A stretch of DNA of 64,000 bases from Leptospira wolffii serovar Khorat str. Khorat-H2 (GTDB lineage Bacteria > Spirochaetota > Leptospiria > Leptospirales > Leptospiraceae): the NCBI RefSeq assembly GCF_000306115.2, contig NZ_AKWX02000023.1, positions 434,001-498,000 on the forward strand, in the 5' to 3' direction. A program made the translations under genes and the position numbers. Within the stretch, counting starts at the first letter, position 1. Each line of letters begins with the position of its first letter. Under the pieces are notes generated by a model. That model saw nothing but the letters and a program-made list of their open reading frames with translations, ran no database searches and was not told where the DNA came from. Positions 44,322-54,738 of the stretch are shown here, piece by piece.

Positions 44322-45737
44322 ATGGCCCAAGCGCTCGAGATTATCCCAACTGAAGACGACAGATACTATCGCGCGGATAATTTTCCGAAAGGACTCACCC
44401 GCAAGGTGGTCGAGTCGATTTCTCATATCAAAAACGAGCCGGGTTGGCTGACAGAATTCCGTCTAGAAGCTTTTAAAGTTTTCGAAAGCAAGCCCATGCC
44501 CACCTGGGGATTCTTTCCGAATTTCAAAGTGGATATCGACGAATATGTGCATTATATCGGAGCCAATCGTAAGAAAAAAAGATCCTGGGACGAAGTGGAT
44601 CCGGAAGTTCTGAAAAGTTTCGAAAGGTTGGGGATTCCCGAACACGAAAGAAAATACCTGGCCGGTATAGAGGCCATGGAAGATTCCGAAACGGTTTACG
44701 CAAACGTTAAGAAGGAACTGACCGATCTGGGAATCCTATTCTGCGATATAGACACCGCGATCAAGGAGTATCCGGAGATTGTTCGTAAGTATCTCGGCAC
44801 CGTCGTGTCCATCGGAGACAATAAATTCTCCGCTTTGAATTCCTGCGTATTCTCCGGAGGATCCTTCGCATACGTTCCTAAGGGAGTCAAGACTCCTATG
44901 CCTCTGCAGGCTTATTTCAAGGTTACTGCGGCTTCTTCCGGACAATATGAGAGAACGCTTCTCATAGCGGAAGAAGGTGCCGAGTTGGAATACTCCGAAG
45001 GTTGCTCTTCCGTTCAGGACAAGGGAACGAATTTCCATACCGCAGTGGTGGAGCTCGTTGCGCAAAAGAATGCCAAGATATTCTATACTACCATCCAGAA
45101 TTGGAAAAAGAATATGTACAACTGGACGGTTAAGAGAGGGCTTTGCCATGAGGCGGCTCATATCACTTGGACCGACGTGAATATCGGCGCAAATACGATT
45201 AAGTATCCCGGTATCGTTTTACAGGGGGATAATTCCACCGGAGATATCCTCTCTCTAGCTTTCGCCGGAGCAGGACAGATCCAGGATACGGGAGCTCGTA
45301 TCATCCATGTGGGCAAGAATACCCGCAGTAATATTCTCGCGAAAGGGGTTTCCTTGGACGGAGGGATCAATTCTTATAGAGGTCTTGTAAGATTCACTTC
45401 CGGTTCTTCGGATTCCTATAGCCATGTGAAATGCGACGGTCTCATGATGGACGATCGTTCCCAATCCCACGCATATCCGTATAACGACGTGAGCGGTCAG
45501 AATGGTACCTTGAACTACGAGGCGACCGTTTCGAAAATCGACGAAGAACAACTTTTCTATCTGCAATCCAGGGGACTTTCCGAGGACGACGCGAAGCTCC
45601 TAGTCATCAACGGTTTTTGCGAAGGGGTGACCAAGCACCTGAATGTGGAATATTCCGTGGAGATGACCCGTCTGATTCGTATGATTTTAGAGGATGGTAA
45701 GGTGATTTCGGAGCATTCCGATTCCGTCGTGAGCTAA
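44322..45737 (+). CDS. sufB: Fe-S cluster assembly scaffold SufB
   Basis: The 471-aa protein is full length for SufB. It has the conserved N-terminal [12 protein letters not shown] and [12 protein letters not shown] region, the beta-helix core from about residue 150 ([52 protein letters not shown]) and the C-terminal [22 protein letters not shown]. SufB works with SufC and SufD to build clusters for delivery to apo-proteins. Here it stands alone between ahpC and a TPR gene. SufC, SufD and SufS are not in view, so they must be encoded elsewhere. Co-location with a peroxide-defence gene fits the oxidative-stress role of Suf. Confidence 0.95.
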   Translation: MAQALEIIPTEDDRYYRADNFPKGLTRKVVESISHIKNEPGWLTEFRLEAFKVFESKPMPTWGFFPNFKVDIDEYVHYIGANRKKKRSWDEVDPEVLKSFERLGIPEHERKYLAGIEAMEDSETVYANVKKELTDLGILFCDIDTAIKEYPEIVRKYLGTVVSIGDNKFSALNSCVFSGGSFAYVPKGVKTPMPLQAYFKVTAASSGQYERTLLIAEEGAELEYSEGCSSVQDKGTNFHTAVVELVAQKNAKIFYTTIQNWKKNMYNWTVKRGLCHEAAHITWTDVNIGANTIKYPGIVLQGDNSTGDILSLAFAGAGQIQDTGARIIHVGKNTRSNILAKGVSLDGGINSYRGLVRFTSGSSDSYSHVKCDGLMMDDRSQSHAYPYNDVSGQNGTLNYEATVSKIDEEQLFYLQSRGLSEDDAKLLVINGFCEGVTKHLNVEYSVEMTRLIRMILEDGKVISEHSDSVVS

Positions 45738-45771
45738 GCGCTTTCGGCCCGGATTCTTTCATTAGATATTT

Positions 45772-46620
45772 ATGTTGAATCGGGTGCTTGTATTCTTTTT
45801 TGCGATCGGGCTTGCCTTGGCTATCTTCCGCGGAGCCGAGTCCGAGGATACGGCCTCTTCTTCCGATCTTAAAACTCCCGAATCGTGGTTTATGTTTTGG
45901 GTTCGTGGCACGGTAGCTGAGATTTGGAAGGAACTTTCTTATTCTGCTCCTGATCCCGTTAGCTCGGCGGGGGATTCCAATTCGATCTTTCAGTCCGGAT
46001 TGGACGCCTATAATTCGAATCGTTACGAAGAGGCGATCGAAATCTTCGACAAATATATCGCATCGGTTCCGAACGATACTTCCGCATTTTATAATCGAGG
46101 CCTCGCGAAATACTTTTTGGAAAGATATTCCGAGGCGGAGTCCGATTTCGAATCCGCTTATAGTGCGGATTCGAAGAATTTGGACGCTCTTTTTTCCATC
46201 GGAAATTGTAGAGTCGCTTTGGGAGAACCGGAAGAGGGATTGAAAAAATACAATCGGGCGATCTCTCTCGGTCTGAACGAATCCTACGCATATGTGGGAC
46301 GGGCCAGGGTTTTGAATTCTCTCCAGAAATATAAGAACGCACTGTCCGACGCGGAGTCCGCGATAGGAGCGGACGAACAAAATCATAACGCTTATTTCGA
46401 GCAGGCATTTGCATATTACGGAATTGGAAAGTATAAGGAAAGCGTTTCCTCCTATACCAAGGTGTTGGAGTTGGATTCGGGAATGGCGGTCGCCTATTAT
46501 AATCGAGGCTTGGGCTATGAAGTCCTGAAAAAGAAGGGTCCGGCCTGTTCCGATTTTCGTAAGGCCGAGGAGCTGGGGTATTCCTCCGCCCAAGAGAAGA
46601 TCGAGGAGATCTGCAAATGA
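45772..46620 (+). CDS. Exported TPR-repeat protein (282 aa)
   Basis: An N-terminal hydrophobic segment ([18 protein letters not shown], residues 2-19) is a signal peptide or anchor. A Ser/Asp-rich linker follows, then about six tetratricopeptide repeats from residue 70 on. Units such as [51 protein letters not shown] and [12 protein letters not shown] show the W/L-G-Y-F-A-P spacing. It ends [27 protein letters not shown] proteins bind partners, so no reaction is implied. The stop overlaps the rlmN start by 4 bases (ATGA), so the two are co-translated. Confidence 0.82.
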   Translation: MLNRVLVFFFAIGLALAIFRGAESEDTASSSDLKTPESWFMFWVRGTVAEIWKELSYSAPDPVSSAGDSNSIFQSGLDAYNSNRYEEAIEIFDKYIASVPNDTSAFYNRGLAKYFLERYSEAESDFESAYSADSKNLDALFSIGNCRVALGEPEEGLKKYNRAISLGLNESYAYVGRARVLNSLQKYKNALSDAESAIGADEQNHNAYFEQAFAYYGIGKYKESVSSYTKVLELDSGMAVAYYNRGLGYEVLKKKGPACSDFRKAEELGYSSAQEKIEEICK

Positions 46621-47690
46621 GTTCGGAAATTCCGGAGATGGAGGATCAGGCGACTTATTCCGGAAAGTCTCCTATAAAAGGTCTTACTCTGGACGAACTC
46701 ACTCAAGTCGTCTTGGATCTTGGCGAGAAGGCCTTCCGAGCCAAACAGATTTATAACGGTTTGTATGCGAATCGATACGAGAGTTGGGAAGAATTTACCA
46801 CTATAGGTAAAGACTTGAAGGAGAAGTTGAAGGAAAGATTCTCCTTAGATCCGATCCGAGTAGCAAAGCATCTCAAGTCCACGGACGGAACCCAAAAATT
46901 CACATTCGAATCCGTTTCCGGCAGTGGAAAAGAATTCGAATCGGTTTGGATTCCTTCAGGAGACGGAGGAAGAAAGACCATTTGTATTTCCTCCCAAGTG
47001 GGTTGCACCCTGAACTGTAAATTCTGCGCCACGGCCAAACTTCCTTTCCAAGGTAATTTGAAGGCGAGCGAGATCATAGACCAGGTTCTCCAAGTGGAGA
47101 AGATCGTAGGGGATAAGGCTACGAATATAGTCTTCATGGGAATGGGAGAACCCATGCATAATTACTTTAACGTAATGCGGGCCGCGAGCCTGTTGCACGA
47201 CTCGGAGGCTTTGGGGTTGGGCGCTAAAAAAATCACGATCTCCACCTCCGGAGTGGTGAACGGAATCCGTAGATTCATAGAGAACAAGGAGCCTTATACT
47301 CTAGCCATCTCGCTCAATCATCCCGATCCGGAAGGAAGAAGGGAGATCATGGACATAGAGGAAAAATTCTCCCTTCCCGAATTATTGGAAGCCGCTCGGG
47401 ATTATACCAAGACTCTGAAGCGTAGGATCACTTTCGAATATGTGATGATCCCCGGTGTGAATATGGGGCCGGAAGACGCCAAGAAACTCGTGAAGATCGC
47501 GAGAAAACTGGATTGTAAGATCAATGTAATTCCCTTGAATACCGAGTTTTTCGGTTGGAGAAGACCTAGTCCCGAGGAAGTGGATCGGTTCTTGAGACTG
47601 ATAGAGCCTGCGGGAGTGCCCATTTTGAACCGTAGATCACCCGGTAAGGATATCAACGGCGCCTGCGGTATGCTTGCCGCAAAAAGTTGA
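46617..47690 (+). CDS. rlmN: Dual-specificity RNA methyltransferase RlmN
   Basis: The 357-aa radical SAM enzyme methylates C2 of A2503 in 23S rRNA, and A37 in some tRNAs. The cluster-binding CxxxCxxC is Cys130, Cys134 and Cys137 ([13 protein letters not shown]). The catalytic Cys350 lies in [11 protein letters not shown] at the C-terminus. [10 protein letters not shown] and [12 protein letters not shown] are family hallmarks. The N-terminal 90 residues form the helical RNA-binding accessory domain. It is coupled to the TPR gene upstream. Confidence is high because all signature points agree. Confidence 0.96.
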   Translation: MSSEIPEMEDQATYSGKSPIKGLTLDELTQVVLDLGEKAFRAKQIYNGLYANRYESWEEFTTIGKDLKEKLKERFSLDPIRVAKHLKSTDGTQKFTFESVSGSGKEFESVWIPSGDGGRKTICISSQVGCTLNCKFCATAKLPFQGNLKASEIIDQVLQVEKIVGDKATNIVFMGMGEPMHNYFNVMRAASLLHDSEALGLGAKKITISTSGVVNGIRRFIENKEPYTLAISLNHPDPEGRREIMDIEEKFSLPELLEAARDYTKTLKRRITFEYVMIPGVNMGPEDAKKLVKIARKLDCKINVIPLNTEFFGWRRPSPEEVDRFLRLIEPAGVPILNRRSPGKDINGACGMLAAKS

Positions 47691-47720
47691 CCTAGGACTT
47701 CCCAAAGATAAACTTGCGGA

Positions 47721-48017
47721 ATGAGGCCTTCTACTCTTTTCTTTCTGCCGATACTTCTTCTGGTTCTTTCGGGAGCCCAGCGTTGCAAGAATCCGTACCA
47801 GCAAAAATGCCAGGAGATCTGTAGTTTCTATACTTCCTGCGTGGAACAACAGTTTCCTAAAACCATAGGAACGGACGAAAAGCAGAAGAGCTTTATCGCA
47901 ATAGAATGCGAATCGGGTTGTCTTAGGGAGCAAGGATTCGCGGTTCCTTGTTATGAAGCGGAAAAGACCTGCGTGGGCTTTACCCGTTGTCTCATGGAAT
48001 CCGGGTTAATGGATTAA
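47721..48017 (+). CDS. Small Cys-rich exported protein (98 aa)
   Basis: A signal sequence ([16 protein letters not shown]) ends at Cys22, which may be lipidated, though the residues before it (AQR) are atypical. The mature chain contains nine more Cys in a regular pattern ([33 protein letters not shown]), suggesting a disulfide-knitted periplasmic or surface protein. I recall similar short Cys-rich proteins as a spirochaete-type family but cannot name one here. It lies 30 bases after rlmN and 34 before a glycosyltransferase gene, so it may belong to the same unit. Confidence 0.65.
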   Translation: MRPSTLFFLPILLLVLSGAQRCKNPYQQKCQEICSFYTSCVEQQFPKTIGTDEKQKSFIAIECESGCLREQGFAVPCYEAEKTCVGFTRCLMESGLMD

Positions 48018-48051
48018 CCCTTCAGCTTTTTAACAAGGAGTATTAGAATTC

Positions 48052-49770
48052 ATGGATACGGTTTCCTTTCCCAAATCAACCGGAATTGCAAGATTTTCCC
48101 CTTGGATACTTTTAGCGATCGCCGTTCTGCCCTTATTCTTAACTTTTCCTTTGGATGTGATCGACATAGATTCTTCCCAATATGCAGAGATCTCCCGGGA
48201 GATGACCGATAGCGGAAATTGGTTTTTTATCCGAGACAACGGTAGGAGGTATCTGGACAAACCCATTCTTACTTTCTGGAAGATCAGCTCTTCCTTCCTG
48301 CTTTTCGGTCAGAATAATTTCGCCTTCCGTTTGCCTGCGATACTGATGACTTTGGTTTCCCTCTGGGGAATCTTTACGATCACTAAATTACATTCCGGAA
48401 ACGTAAAGCAATCTTGGCTTGCGACTCTTCTATACGCGATGTCGCCGGGATTGTACGCCATGGTAGTGGATCCGAAAATAGACGTTTATGTGACTCCTTA
48501 TATCATTCTTGTTTTCGCGTTTTACTATCTGGGAATAAAGAAGAAACCCGTTTATTTCTATGCCATGTATCTTGCGATGGGTCTCGGTTTCGTGACCAAG
48601 GGACCGATTGCGGTCGTGATTCCGGGGATTGGAATCGGAGGAGATATTCTTTTCCGTAGGGATTGGAAAAGACTTTTGGAGATGAAGCTGGTGCCCGGAG
48701 GGTTGCTTGCGCTTTTACCTCCTTTGTTATGGTCGATTCCTCTCTATTTGGAATTCAATACTTACGGTCCGTATTTTTTCCTGTGGGTGCAATCGTTCGG
48801 TCGTTTCTATATTAAAATGTACGATCAGAAATTCGATCCATTCTTCTTTTATTCAAATTTCTCCTGGGCTTTCGGAGTGTTTATTCTTCCCTTCATTTTG
48901 TATGTCGTAGTCTCCCTTCGGAGTTTCGGAAAAGAAGGTTGGAAGGGACTTTTCGGGTCCATTCGGAAAAATGAATGGAAGGAAAAGGATTTCGTTCCAT
49001 TCTTTTGGCTTTTTCTCTTCCTCTTTCTCATTAGCTTTTCCAAATACCAATTGCCTCAGTATATCTATTGGTGTTTGCCCGCGGGGGCGGTGGTCGGTTC
49101 CGGGTTCCTGCTCCGACTTACGGAGGAAGTCTCCGATCTTACTGCAAGAATCGGAAAAGGATTGGTGATTCTAACCGCTTTAGGTTTCCTACTCGCCGGA
49201 CTCGTCTTTCCGATTTTGGTATTGGATGCGGATCTTGCCTTTTATCTCTGGACATTCGCTTATCTGGCTCTCGGTGTATTGATCTGGATTCTCTTGCCTT
49301 CGGACAGGCTTGTGGGAACTCTAACTGTTTCCGTTTCCTTTTTCTTTACTCTGGTCAGTCTTTACGCATATCCGATTCTCATCTCCTATCAACCTTCCAA
49401 GGAAATAGGGGCCTTGATCCAAGAGTCGGAGCCGGGTAAGGAAAAGTTTTTGATGTTCGGAGTTCCCGCATCCAAGAGATCCTACGCGTTCTATTCCAAG
49501 CGTCTGACTCGGACATTATTCGATCCGGAGGTTTTGTTCGAGGCCCTGAAAAAGGACGGCGATCGGATGATTCTAATTTCGGAGAAATTTCTTCCTCATT
49601 TCGACGAATTTACCGCGGGTAGGGTGGATCTGGATATTTTCGCGGAGTATCCCAGCTATAAAGTGGCGACTCCGGAGTTCGGCTTCTTTCTGAAATCTAA
49701 ACGGGATTCTCTTACCACAAAAGTCTATCTGGGGCATATTCGCTTTAAAGATGGACGCGCCGAGAAGTAG
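48052..49770 (+). CDS. ArnT-like GT39 membrane glycosyltransferase (572 aa)
   Basis: The protein has about eleven to thirteen membrane segments. The first periplasmic loop has [20 protein letters not shown] (about residues 44-63) and then [13 protein letters not shown] (about 65-80), the acidic and YxxKPPL-like signatures of ArnT/PMT_2 enzymes. The C-terminal 120 residues are a soluble domain ([18 protein letters not shown]). ArnT proteins move a sugar from undecaprenyl phosphate to lipid A; this relative's substrate is not known. AAGGAG lies upstream of ATG 48052. It is followed by a strong terminator. Confidence 0.8.
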   Translation: MDTVSFPKSTGIARFSPWILLAIAVLPLFLTFPLDVIDIDSSQYAEISREMTDSGNWFFIRDNGRRYLDKPILTFWKISSSFLLFGQNNFAFRLPAILMTLVSLWGIFTITKLHSGNVKQSWLATLLYAMSPGLYAMVVDPKIDVYVTPYIILVFAFYYLGIKKKPVYFYAMYLAMGLGFVTKGPIAVVIPGIGIGGDILFRRDWKRLLEMKLVPGGLLALLPPLLWSIPLYLEFNTYGPYFFLWVQSFGRFYIKMYDQKFDPFFFYSNFSWAFGVFILPFILYVVVSLRSFGKEGWKGLFGSIRKNEWKEKDFVPFFWLFLFLFLISFSKYQLPQYIYWCLPAGAVVGSGFLLRLTEEVSDLTARIGKGLVILTALGFLLAGLVFPILVLDADLAFYLWTFAYLALGVLIWILLPSDRLVGTLTVSVSFFFTLVSLYAYPILISYQPSKEIGALIQESEPGKEKFLMFGVPASKRSYAFYSKRLTRTLFDPEVLFEALKKDGDRMILISEKFLPHFDEFTAGRVDLDIFAEYPSYKVATPEFGFFLKSKRDSLTTKVYLGHIRFKDGRAEK

Positions 49771-49868
49771 CCGGCTTTTTTCATAGAATCGCCGAAAAAA
49801 TCTAGGGGAAATTTCGGAAACCCACCGAATTTGAAATTAGGCTATTTTGTGAGCCTGGTTTGGTTTTG

Positions 49869-49889
49869 GTCCCAGGATTCTCCTGGGAC
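49869..49889 (+). terminator. Terminator after the ArnT-like gene
   Basis: GTCCCAGGA and TCCTGGGAC form a perfect 9-bp stem around TTC, followed by TACTTTT. It lies about 100 bases past the stop. The remaining bases to 50024 show nothing else I can support. Confidence 0.7.
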
Positions 49890-50024
49890 TACTTTTCCGG
49901 ATCCTCTCCCCCGTTTCCCTATTTTATTCCCGAACATAACGGATTCTACAGATATGCGTTAGGATATTTACCGACTCACCGGTATGTTCTGGACGCAGGA
50001 TCGCTTTCCGGGTAGAAGAGTCGA

Positions 50025-51470
50025 ATGCTCCCTTCTCGCTTTGCATATTTAGTTTTTCTTTGTATTCCATTTTCGTTTTTTCTATCCGCTTGCGCCGGTT
50101 CTCCGATTAGGGATACGCCTCTCAGAGACGTGCTTAGTTTGGACTGGGATCGAAAATCCGCGGAAACGAATCGGATCCTAGGAGACCTTATACGAATCCA
50201 GTCCGTTCGGGGTAACGAGAAGAAGGTCGCGGAGTATATTAAGAATTTATTAGAGAAGGAAGGGATTCCCGTCAAATTCTTCCATGAAGAAGGTTTTCCG
50301 GATCGAGTGAATATTCTCGCCGAATTGGAACCTTCTTCCCCTAGCTCTGAAAAGGGACTGATTCTCGCCAACCATTTGGACGTAGTGGAAGCGGAGACTA
50401 AGGACTGGAAAGAAGAGCCTTTCTCCGGAGTCGTTAAGGATGGTCGGATATACGGTAGAGGAGCCCTGGATTGTAAGAGCCTAATAGCAATGCAACTTAC
50501 CGCGTTTTTGGAATGGAAACGCTCGAAGCTTCCTTTGAAAAGAAAGATCATGTTCTTGGGGCTCGCCGACGAAGAATCCGGAAGCGAGAAAGGAGCCAAA
50601 TTTCTGATCCGCAAGCATAAGGAATTATTCCAAGGATACGGTTATATGTTGAACGAAGGAGGTTTCGGAACCAAAGACGTAGGAGTTCCTAACAGCACCA
50701 TCTTCAATATCCAATACGCGGAGAAGGGAAATCTTTGGCTTACGATTCGGGCGAAAGGTGACCAGGGACACGGAAGCACTCCGTCGGGTAATTATCCAAG
50801 TTTACGTTTGCATAAATTTCTGAGCGAGGTTTTGGATTATGATGTCAGCGTAAGAATTTCTCCGGAGACCGAAGCGTTCTTTTATCAGCTGGGTACCGCG
50901 AGTTCTTTTCCAAATTCCTTCTTTCTTAAGAATGCCGGATTTCCTATTCTGCAAAGACTCTTGTACGGACCCATAAAATCGAATCGTCAGCTAAGCGCGA
51001 TTACTCGCAATACTAAGGCTATCTCCGGTTTAAAAACGATGGAAGGAAAAGGGCATAATGTTTTGGCTTCCGAGGCGGAAGCAAAATTGGACATTCGGAT
51101 TTTGCCTGGATTCGATCCTAAGGATTATATAGAGGAGATCCGAGAGATCGCGAAGAAATACGACGTGGAAGTCGAATCCGCGGGAACGGTGAAACCCGAT
51201 AAATCCGGCCTGGATTCGGTTCTTTTTCAAACCGTCGCCGCGGTTACCTCTAAGCTAGTTCCCGGAAGCGTTCCCGCTCCGTTTCTTTCTCCCGGAAAGA
51301 CGGACAATGCGTATTTTAGAGAGATCGGTTTGGAATGCTACGGACTTGTTCCGGTTATTCTTAACGAAAAGGAACTGACCATGCTTCACGGAAAGGACGA
51401 GAGCGTGAGCTTGGAAAATCTGAAATTAGGTACCCGCATCGTATTCGAAATATTGCATCAGATGAATTGA
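50025..51470 (+). CDS. M20-family metallopeptidase lipoprotein
   Basis: The 481-aa protein has a lipobox (FFLSAC, Cys23), so it is probably anchored in the periplasm or on the surface. The M20/ArgE/DapE fold is clear: ANHLDVVEAETKDWKEEPF (metal His and Asp, about residues 110-128), GRGALDCKS (bridging Asp), ADEESGSEKGAKF (catalytic and metal Glu pair), and a dimerisation domain opening GDQGHGSTP. PGKTDNAYFR and MLHGKDESV near the end complete the metal site. The usual family reaction is removal of an amino acid or acyl group from small peptides or amides. Most M20 enzymes are cytoplasmic, so export is notable. Confidence 0.85.
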   Translation: MLPSRFAYLVFLCIPFSFFLSACAGSPIRDTPLRDVLSLDWDRKSAETNRILGDLIRIQSVRGNEKKVAEYIKNLLEKEGIPVKFFHEEGFPDRVNILAELEPSSPSSEKGLILANHLDVVEAETKDWKEEPFSGVVKDGRIYGRGALDCKSLIAMQLTAFLEWKRSKLPLKRKIMFLGLADEESGSEKGAKFLIRKHKELFQGYGYMLNEGGFGTKDVGVPNSTIFNIQYAEKGNLWLTIRAKGDQGHGSTPSGNYPSLRLHKFLSEVLDYDVSVRISPETEAFFYQLGTASSFPNSFFLKNAGFPILQRLLYGPIKSNRQLSAITRNTKAISGLKTMEGKGHNVLASEAEAKLDIRILPGFDPKDYIEEIREIAKKYDVEVESAGTVKPDKSGLDSVLFQTVAAVTSKLVPGSVPAPFLSPGKTDNAYFREIGLECYGLVPVILNEKELTMLHGKDESVSLENLKLGTRIVFEILHQMN

Positions 51471-51552
51471 CTTTTTTAGTCTTTCGTTTCGGGCAATAAA
51501 CGGCATTCGTTACTTTGGGGAGTCGGTGCCGCCTCCGTTTTAAGCCTTTCTT

Positions 51553-52515
51553 TTGCTTGTCATTCGACCGGGGTCGCATCCTCTTGTTAGAAAAACAAAA
51601 TACAGGCTAGCATTGGTTCGTCATCTTATCTCTTATATTCTTCTCTATTTATTCTATCTTCCGTTTCGAATCCTTCCTTATAGAGTTTGTCTCTTGTACG
51701 GTAGGTTTTTGGTCTGCCTTCTTTATCCTCTCGCAAGAAAGCATAGAAGAATCGCCTATGAGAATATCTCCCATGCCTTTCCGGAATACGACGAAGCACA
51801 AAAGAAGGATCTAGTTTGGAAAAGCTTCCTACATATAGGGGATCTTCTGGCCGGTACGATGTATGCTCCCCGTTTAAACAAAAAATGGATGGAAGAGCGA
51901 CTCGTTTACGACGAGGAATCCCTTAGGATAGAACAGGAAACCATTAAAGAAGGAGTAGGAGTGGTTCTGATTTCCGGGCATTTCGGAAGTTGGGAAATTC
52001 TTGTCCAATTCATGGGAGTCCGGATGAAAGGAGGAGGGATCTATAAGAAGGTCCGTAATCCTTTCGTAGACAAATTGATTTACAAACTTCGAACCAGAAA
52101 CGGAATCAAATTGGTTTCCACCGAGGAATCCAGCCAGGTGACCAAGATGCTCAAGCAAGGATATTGGGTGGGTTTCGGTTCGGACCAAAACGCCGGTAAG
52201 GTGGGAATCTTCGTGGACTTCTTCCATCGTAAGGCGTCGACGTATCAAGGACCGGCGCTCATGGCCTATTTGACCGGAGCCAAGATGTTATTGTATTCTG
52301 TTCTATGCGGAGAGAAGGGAACTATCCGGGTCAAGATAAGAGACTTGGGATTTGTGGATAAAAAAGCTTTTCCGGATCGGGAAACTGCGATACGACATTA
52401 CACGGAAGTTTGGACCAAGGCCTTGGAAGAGGAAGTCCGACTCTGCCCGGAACAATACTTCTGGGTGCATCGTAGATGGAGAACGAAGCCGGGGGATTTT
52501 CCGGGACAGGTTTGA
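51553..52515 (+). CDS. Lipid A acyltransferase-like protein (LpxL/HtrB family)
   Basis: The 320-aa protein has an N-terminal hydrophobic helix ([20 protein letters not shown]) and the LpxL landmarks. These are [13 protein letters not shown], the catalytic [11 protein letters not shown] (His and Glu), [16 protein letters not shown], and a late [13 protein letters not shown]. These enzymes add secondary acyl chains to lipid A at the inner membrane. No ATG is available near the front: the frame opens with TTG 51553, and a second TTG at 51613 has AGG nearby, so the start is uncertain. A GST-like gene follows after 33 bases. Confidence 0.85.
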   Translation: MLVIRPGSHPLVRKTKYRLALVRHLISYILLYLFYLPFRILPYRVCLLYGRFLVCLLYPLARKHRRIAYENISHAFPEYDEAQKKDLVWKSFLHIGDLLAGTMYAPRLNKKWMEERLVYDEESLRIEQETIKEGVGVVLISGHFGSWEILVQFMGVRMKGGGIYKKVRNPFVDKLIYKLRTRNGIKLVSTEESSQVTKMLKQGYWVGFGSDQNAGKVGIFVDFFHRKASTYQGPALMAYLTGAKMLLYSVLCGEKGTIRVKIRDLGFVDKKAFPDRETAIRHYTEVWTKALEEEVRLCPEQYFWVHRRWRTKPGDFPGQV

Positions 52516-52548
52516 TTTCCGTTCGTTCTTTTTTAAAAGGCGGGTCTT

Positions 52549-53472
52549 ATGGGTTCATCCGAAAAAATTATTCTGCACCATTATACGGCTTCTCCGTATT
52601 CCGAAAAGGCGAGGCTTTTTCTGGGTTATAAAGGCGCTTCTTGGCTTTCCGTTATCACTCCTCCTATTTTACCTAAACCGGATCTCGTGCCTCTGACGGG
52701 AGGTTATAGAAGAGCTCCCGTTTTGCAGATAGGAGCGGATATCTATTGTGATACGTCTCTTGTATTAGAGAAATTGCATTCTATTTTTCCAAACCCTCCG
52801 ATCGCGTCGGGGCGGGATTCCGATACCGCCGATCTTTTGGAATATCTGGTCGGATCCGAACTTTTCGTGAAAGTAGCGAGATACGTCTTGGGATCCAATG
52901 CGAAAAGGTTACCGGAGGATTTGGTAAAAGACCGGGCGGATATGCACCCTCATCATCCTTTTCATCGGGAAAATTTGGAAATGGATCTGCATTATCTAAG
53001 CATAGTCCTTTCCAAATACCTTCCCAAATTCGATTCCGCATTGCTGAATCGTAAATTCTTCGGAGGCGATTTGCCTTCATTCGCGGATTTTTCAGTTTAT
53101 ATTATATTCTGGTTCTTGCATACGATTCGAAAACTAAAACCGTTTATCGCCGAGGCCGAGTATCTTCCCGATTGGTTTTCCAGAATGAAGGACTTCGGCT
53201 CCGGAAATTCCGAACCGCTTGCGCCGGCGGAAGCGATACGAATCGCGAAAGAAAGCGAACCTTTGCGGATTGCGGATCCGAAAATCGAGGATTTAGGATT
53301 CGGGCCGGGAGACCGGGTCCACCTATCTCCGGATTCTTACGATCAGGAAATCATTTCGGGAACCTTGCTGCATTCCGACGAATCTCGCATCATCCTATCT
53401 TCCGAAAACGATAAGGTGGGGAAGGTCCATATCCATTTTCCTAGGATCGGCTACGTTTTTAAGAAGGTTTGA
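52549..53472 (+). CDS. Glutathione S-transferase-like protein (307 aa)
   Basis: The N-terminal thioredoxin-like domain (residues 5-85) contains LHHYTASPYSEKARLFLGYKG, RRAPVLQIGADIYCDTSLVLEKL, matching GST domains (SPYSEKAR is the usual S-P-[FY]-[AS] loop and DTSLV corresponds to the glutathione-binding ES/DS turn). A helical C-terminal domain runs to about residue 225 (GGDLPSFADFSVYIIFWFL). An extra 80 residues at the end (GDRVHLSPDSYDQEIISGTLL) look like a small beta barrel not usual in GSTs. Substrate unknown. AAGGCGGG precedes ATG 52549. It lies 6 bases before an AraC regulator gene. Confidence 0.78.
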   Translation: MGSSEKIILHHYTASPYSEKARLFLGYKGASWLSVITPPILPKPDLVPLTGGYRRAPVLQIGADIYCDTSLVLEKLHSIFPNPPIASGRDSDTADLLEYLVGSELFVKVARYVLGSNAKRLPEDLVKDRADMHPHHPFHRENLEMDLHYLSIVLSKYLPKFDSALLNRKFFGGDLPSFADFSVYIIFWFLHTIRKLKPFIAEAEYLPDWFSRMKDFGSGNSEPLAPAEAIRIAKESEPLRIADPKIEDLGFGPGDRVHLSPDSYDQEIISGTLLHSDESRIILSSENDKVGKVHIHFPRIGYVFKKV

Positions 53473-53478
53473 TCTAAA

Positions 53479-54645
53479 ATGGATCTGAGAATGGTGCCTA
53501 CGATTCCGATCGTTTCGCTTACGATCTGCGTTTTTTCCAGTTTCTTGATTCTAACCAAGAGGCCCAGATACGCTTTCGATTCCATCTACGCCATTTTTAC
53601 GATCTGCCTGGCTCTTCCCCACTTGGGTCACATCTTGGCCCGCCGAGTGGAATGGGGGCACGATTTTCTCGAATTTTCCATTTTGTTTCCGTATACCTTC
53701 GGTCCATTATTATATCTATATATTCGAAATCTTACCGGAAATTCGGATAAGATTAGGCTCGTCGATCTTTTGCATTTTCTTCCTTTTTTGACGCTTATGC
53801 TTTTCTTTCTAATCGGCTTTTTCGGTAGAGAAGAGGAATGGAACGGCGATCCGGAATGGAGAAGACCCGAGATGGGATTCCATCGATTCGGATTTTTACT
53901 CTCGGTTTCCATGTTATTCTATTTGATTTGGATATTCTTATTATTACGTAAACATAGACGGAGCATAGAAGATCATTTTTCGAATATAGATAATCTTAAA
54001 GACCTGAGTTGGATGTACTGGGTGCTTGTACTTTTCGGGATCTCCACGGGCGTGCATTTATTTTTGGATGCGATCCGATTCGGGGAGATGGGGCCGGGAG
54101 ATTGGGATCCTAGGATCGTGAGAGGTTCCGCTATCCTCGTCTTTACCGCATTCTTCTGTTGGTTCGGAGTCAGGCAGACGGTAGTGTTCACATCCAGAGA
54201 ATTGGAGCATTGGAAGGGAAGGACCTTCACTCCTGCCGAAGTTTTTCCCGAAGAAGAGAGAAAGAAATATGAGAAGTCCGGTCTGAGAGAGGAAAAGATT
54301 CCGGAATATCTGGATAGGATCCGGGATTATATGAATTCCAAAATGCCTTATAAGGACTCAGAGTTTTCCATAGACGCTCTTTCTCAAGGAACCGATGTTC
54401 CCAGGTTCTATATCACTCAGATTCTAAACGAACATTTGGGGACGAATTTCTATAATTTCACCAACGAATACCGGATACGGGAGATCCTGAAGGAGTTCGA
54501 CGCTAAACCTCCGGAGAAACCGAATATTTTGAGCTTATCCCTTGAGTACGGATTCAATTCCAAGTCCACTTTCAATAGCGCCTTCAAAAAATTCACCGGT
54601 AAGACTCCTTCGGAATATTTGGAAAAAAAATCCAAAATCGCCTGA
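53479..54645 (+). CDS. Membrane-bound AraC-family regulator
   Basis: The 388-aa protein has seven or so membrane helices in the first 240 residues (VSLTICVFSSFLILTK, PYTFGPLLYLYIRNLTG, LLHFLPFLTLMLFFLIGFFG and others). A cytoplasmic AraC-type DNA-binding domain follows (about 285-385: DSEFSIDALSQGTDVPRFYITQILNEHLG and LSLEYGFNSKSTFNSAFKKFTGKTPSEYL). The 7TM-AraC layout senses an envelope or external signal directly. It follows the GST-like gene by 6 bases and precedes the YHYH operon by 93 bases, so either may be a target. The signal is unknown. Confidence 0.85.
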   Translation: MDLRMVPTIPIVSLTICVFSSFLILTKRPRYAFDSIYAIFTICLALPHLGHILARRVEWGHDFLEFSILFPYTFGPLLYLYIRNLTGNSDKIRLVDLLHFLPFLTLMLFFLIGFFGREEEWNGDPEWRRPEMGFHRFGFLLSVSMLFYLIWIFLLLRKHRRSIEDHFSNIDNLKDLSWMYWVLVLFGISTGVHLFLDAIRFGEMGPGDWDPRIVRGSAILVFTAFFCWFGVRQTVVFTSRELEHWKGRTFTPAEVFPEEERKKYEKSGLREEKIPEYLDRIRDYMNSKMPYKDSEFSIDALSQGTDVPRFYITQILNEHLGTNFYNFTNEYRIREILKEFDAKPPEKPNILSLSLEYGFNSKSTFNSAFKKFTGKTPSEYLEKKSKIA

Positions 54646-54738
54646 TTTAGAAATAAATTTAAGTGCGAGCCGATTGGGACGGTCGAATTCCACGCAAATA
54701 CTTCGTAATCTATTCCAACTAACCGTTCGGGAGTAGTT

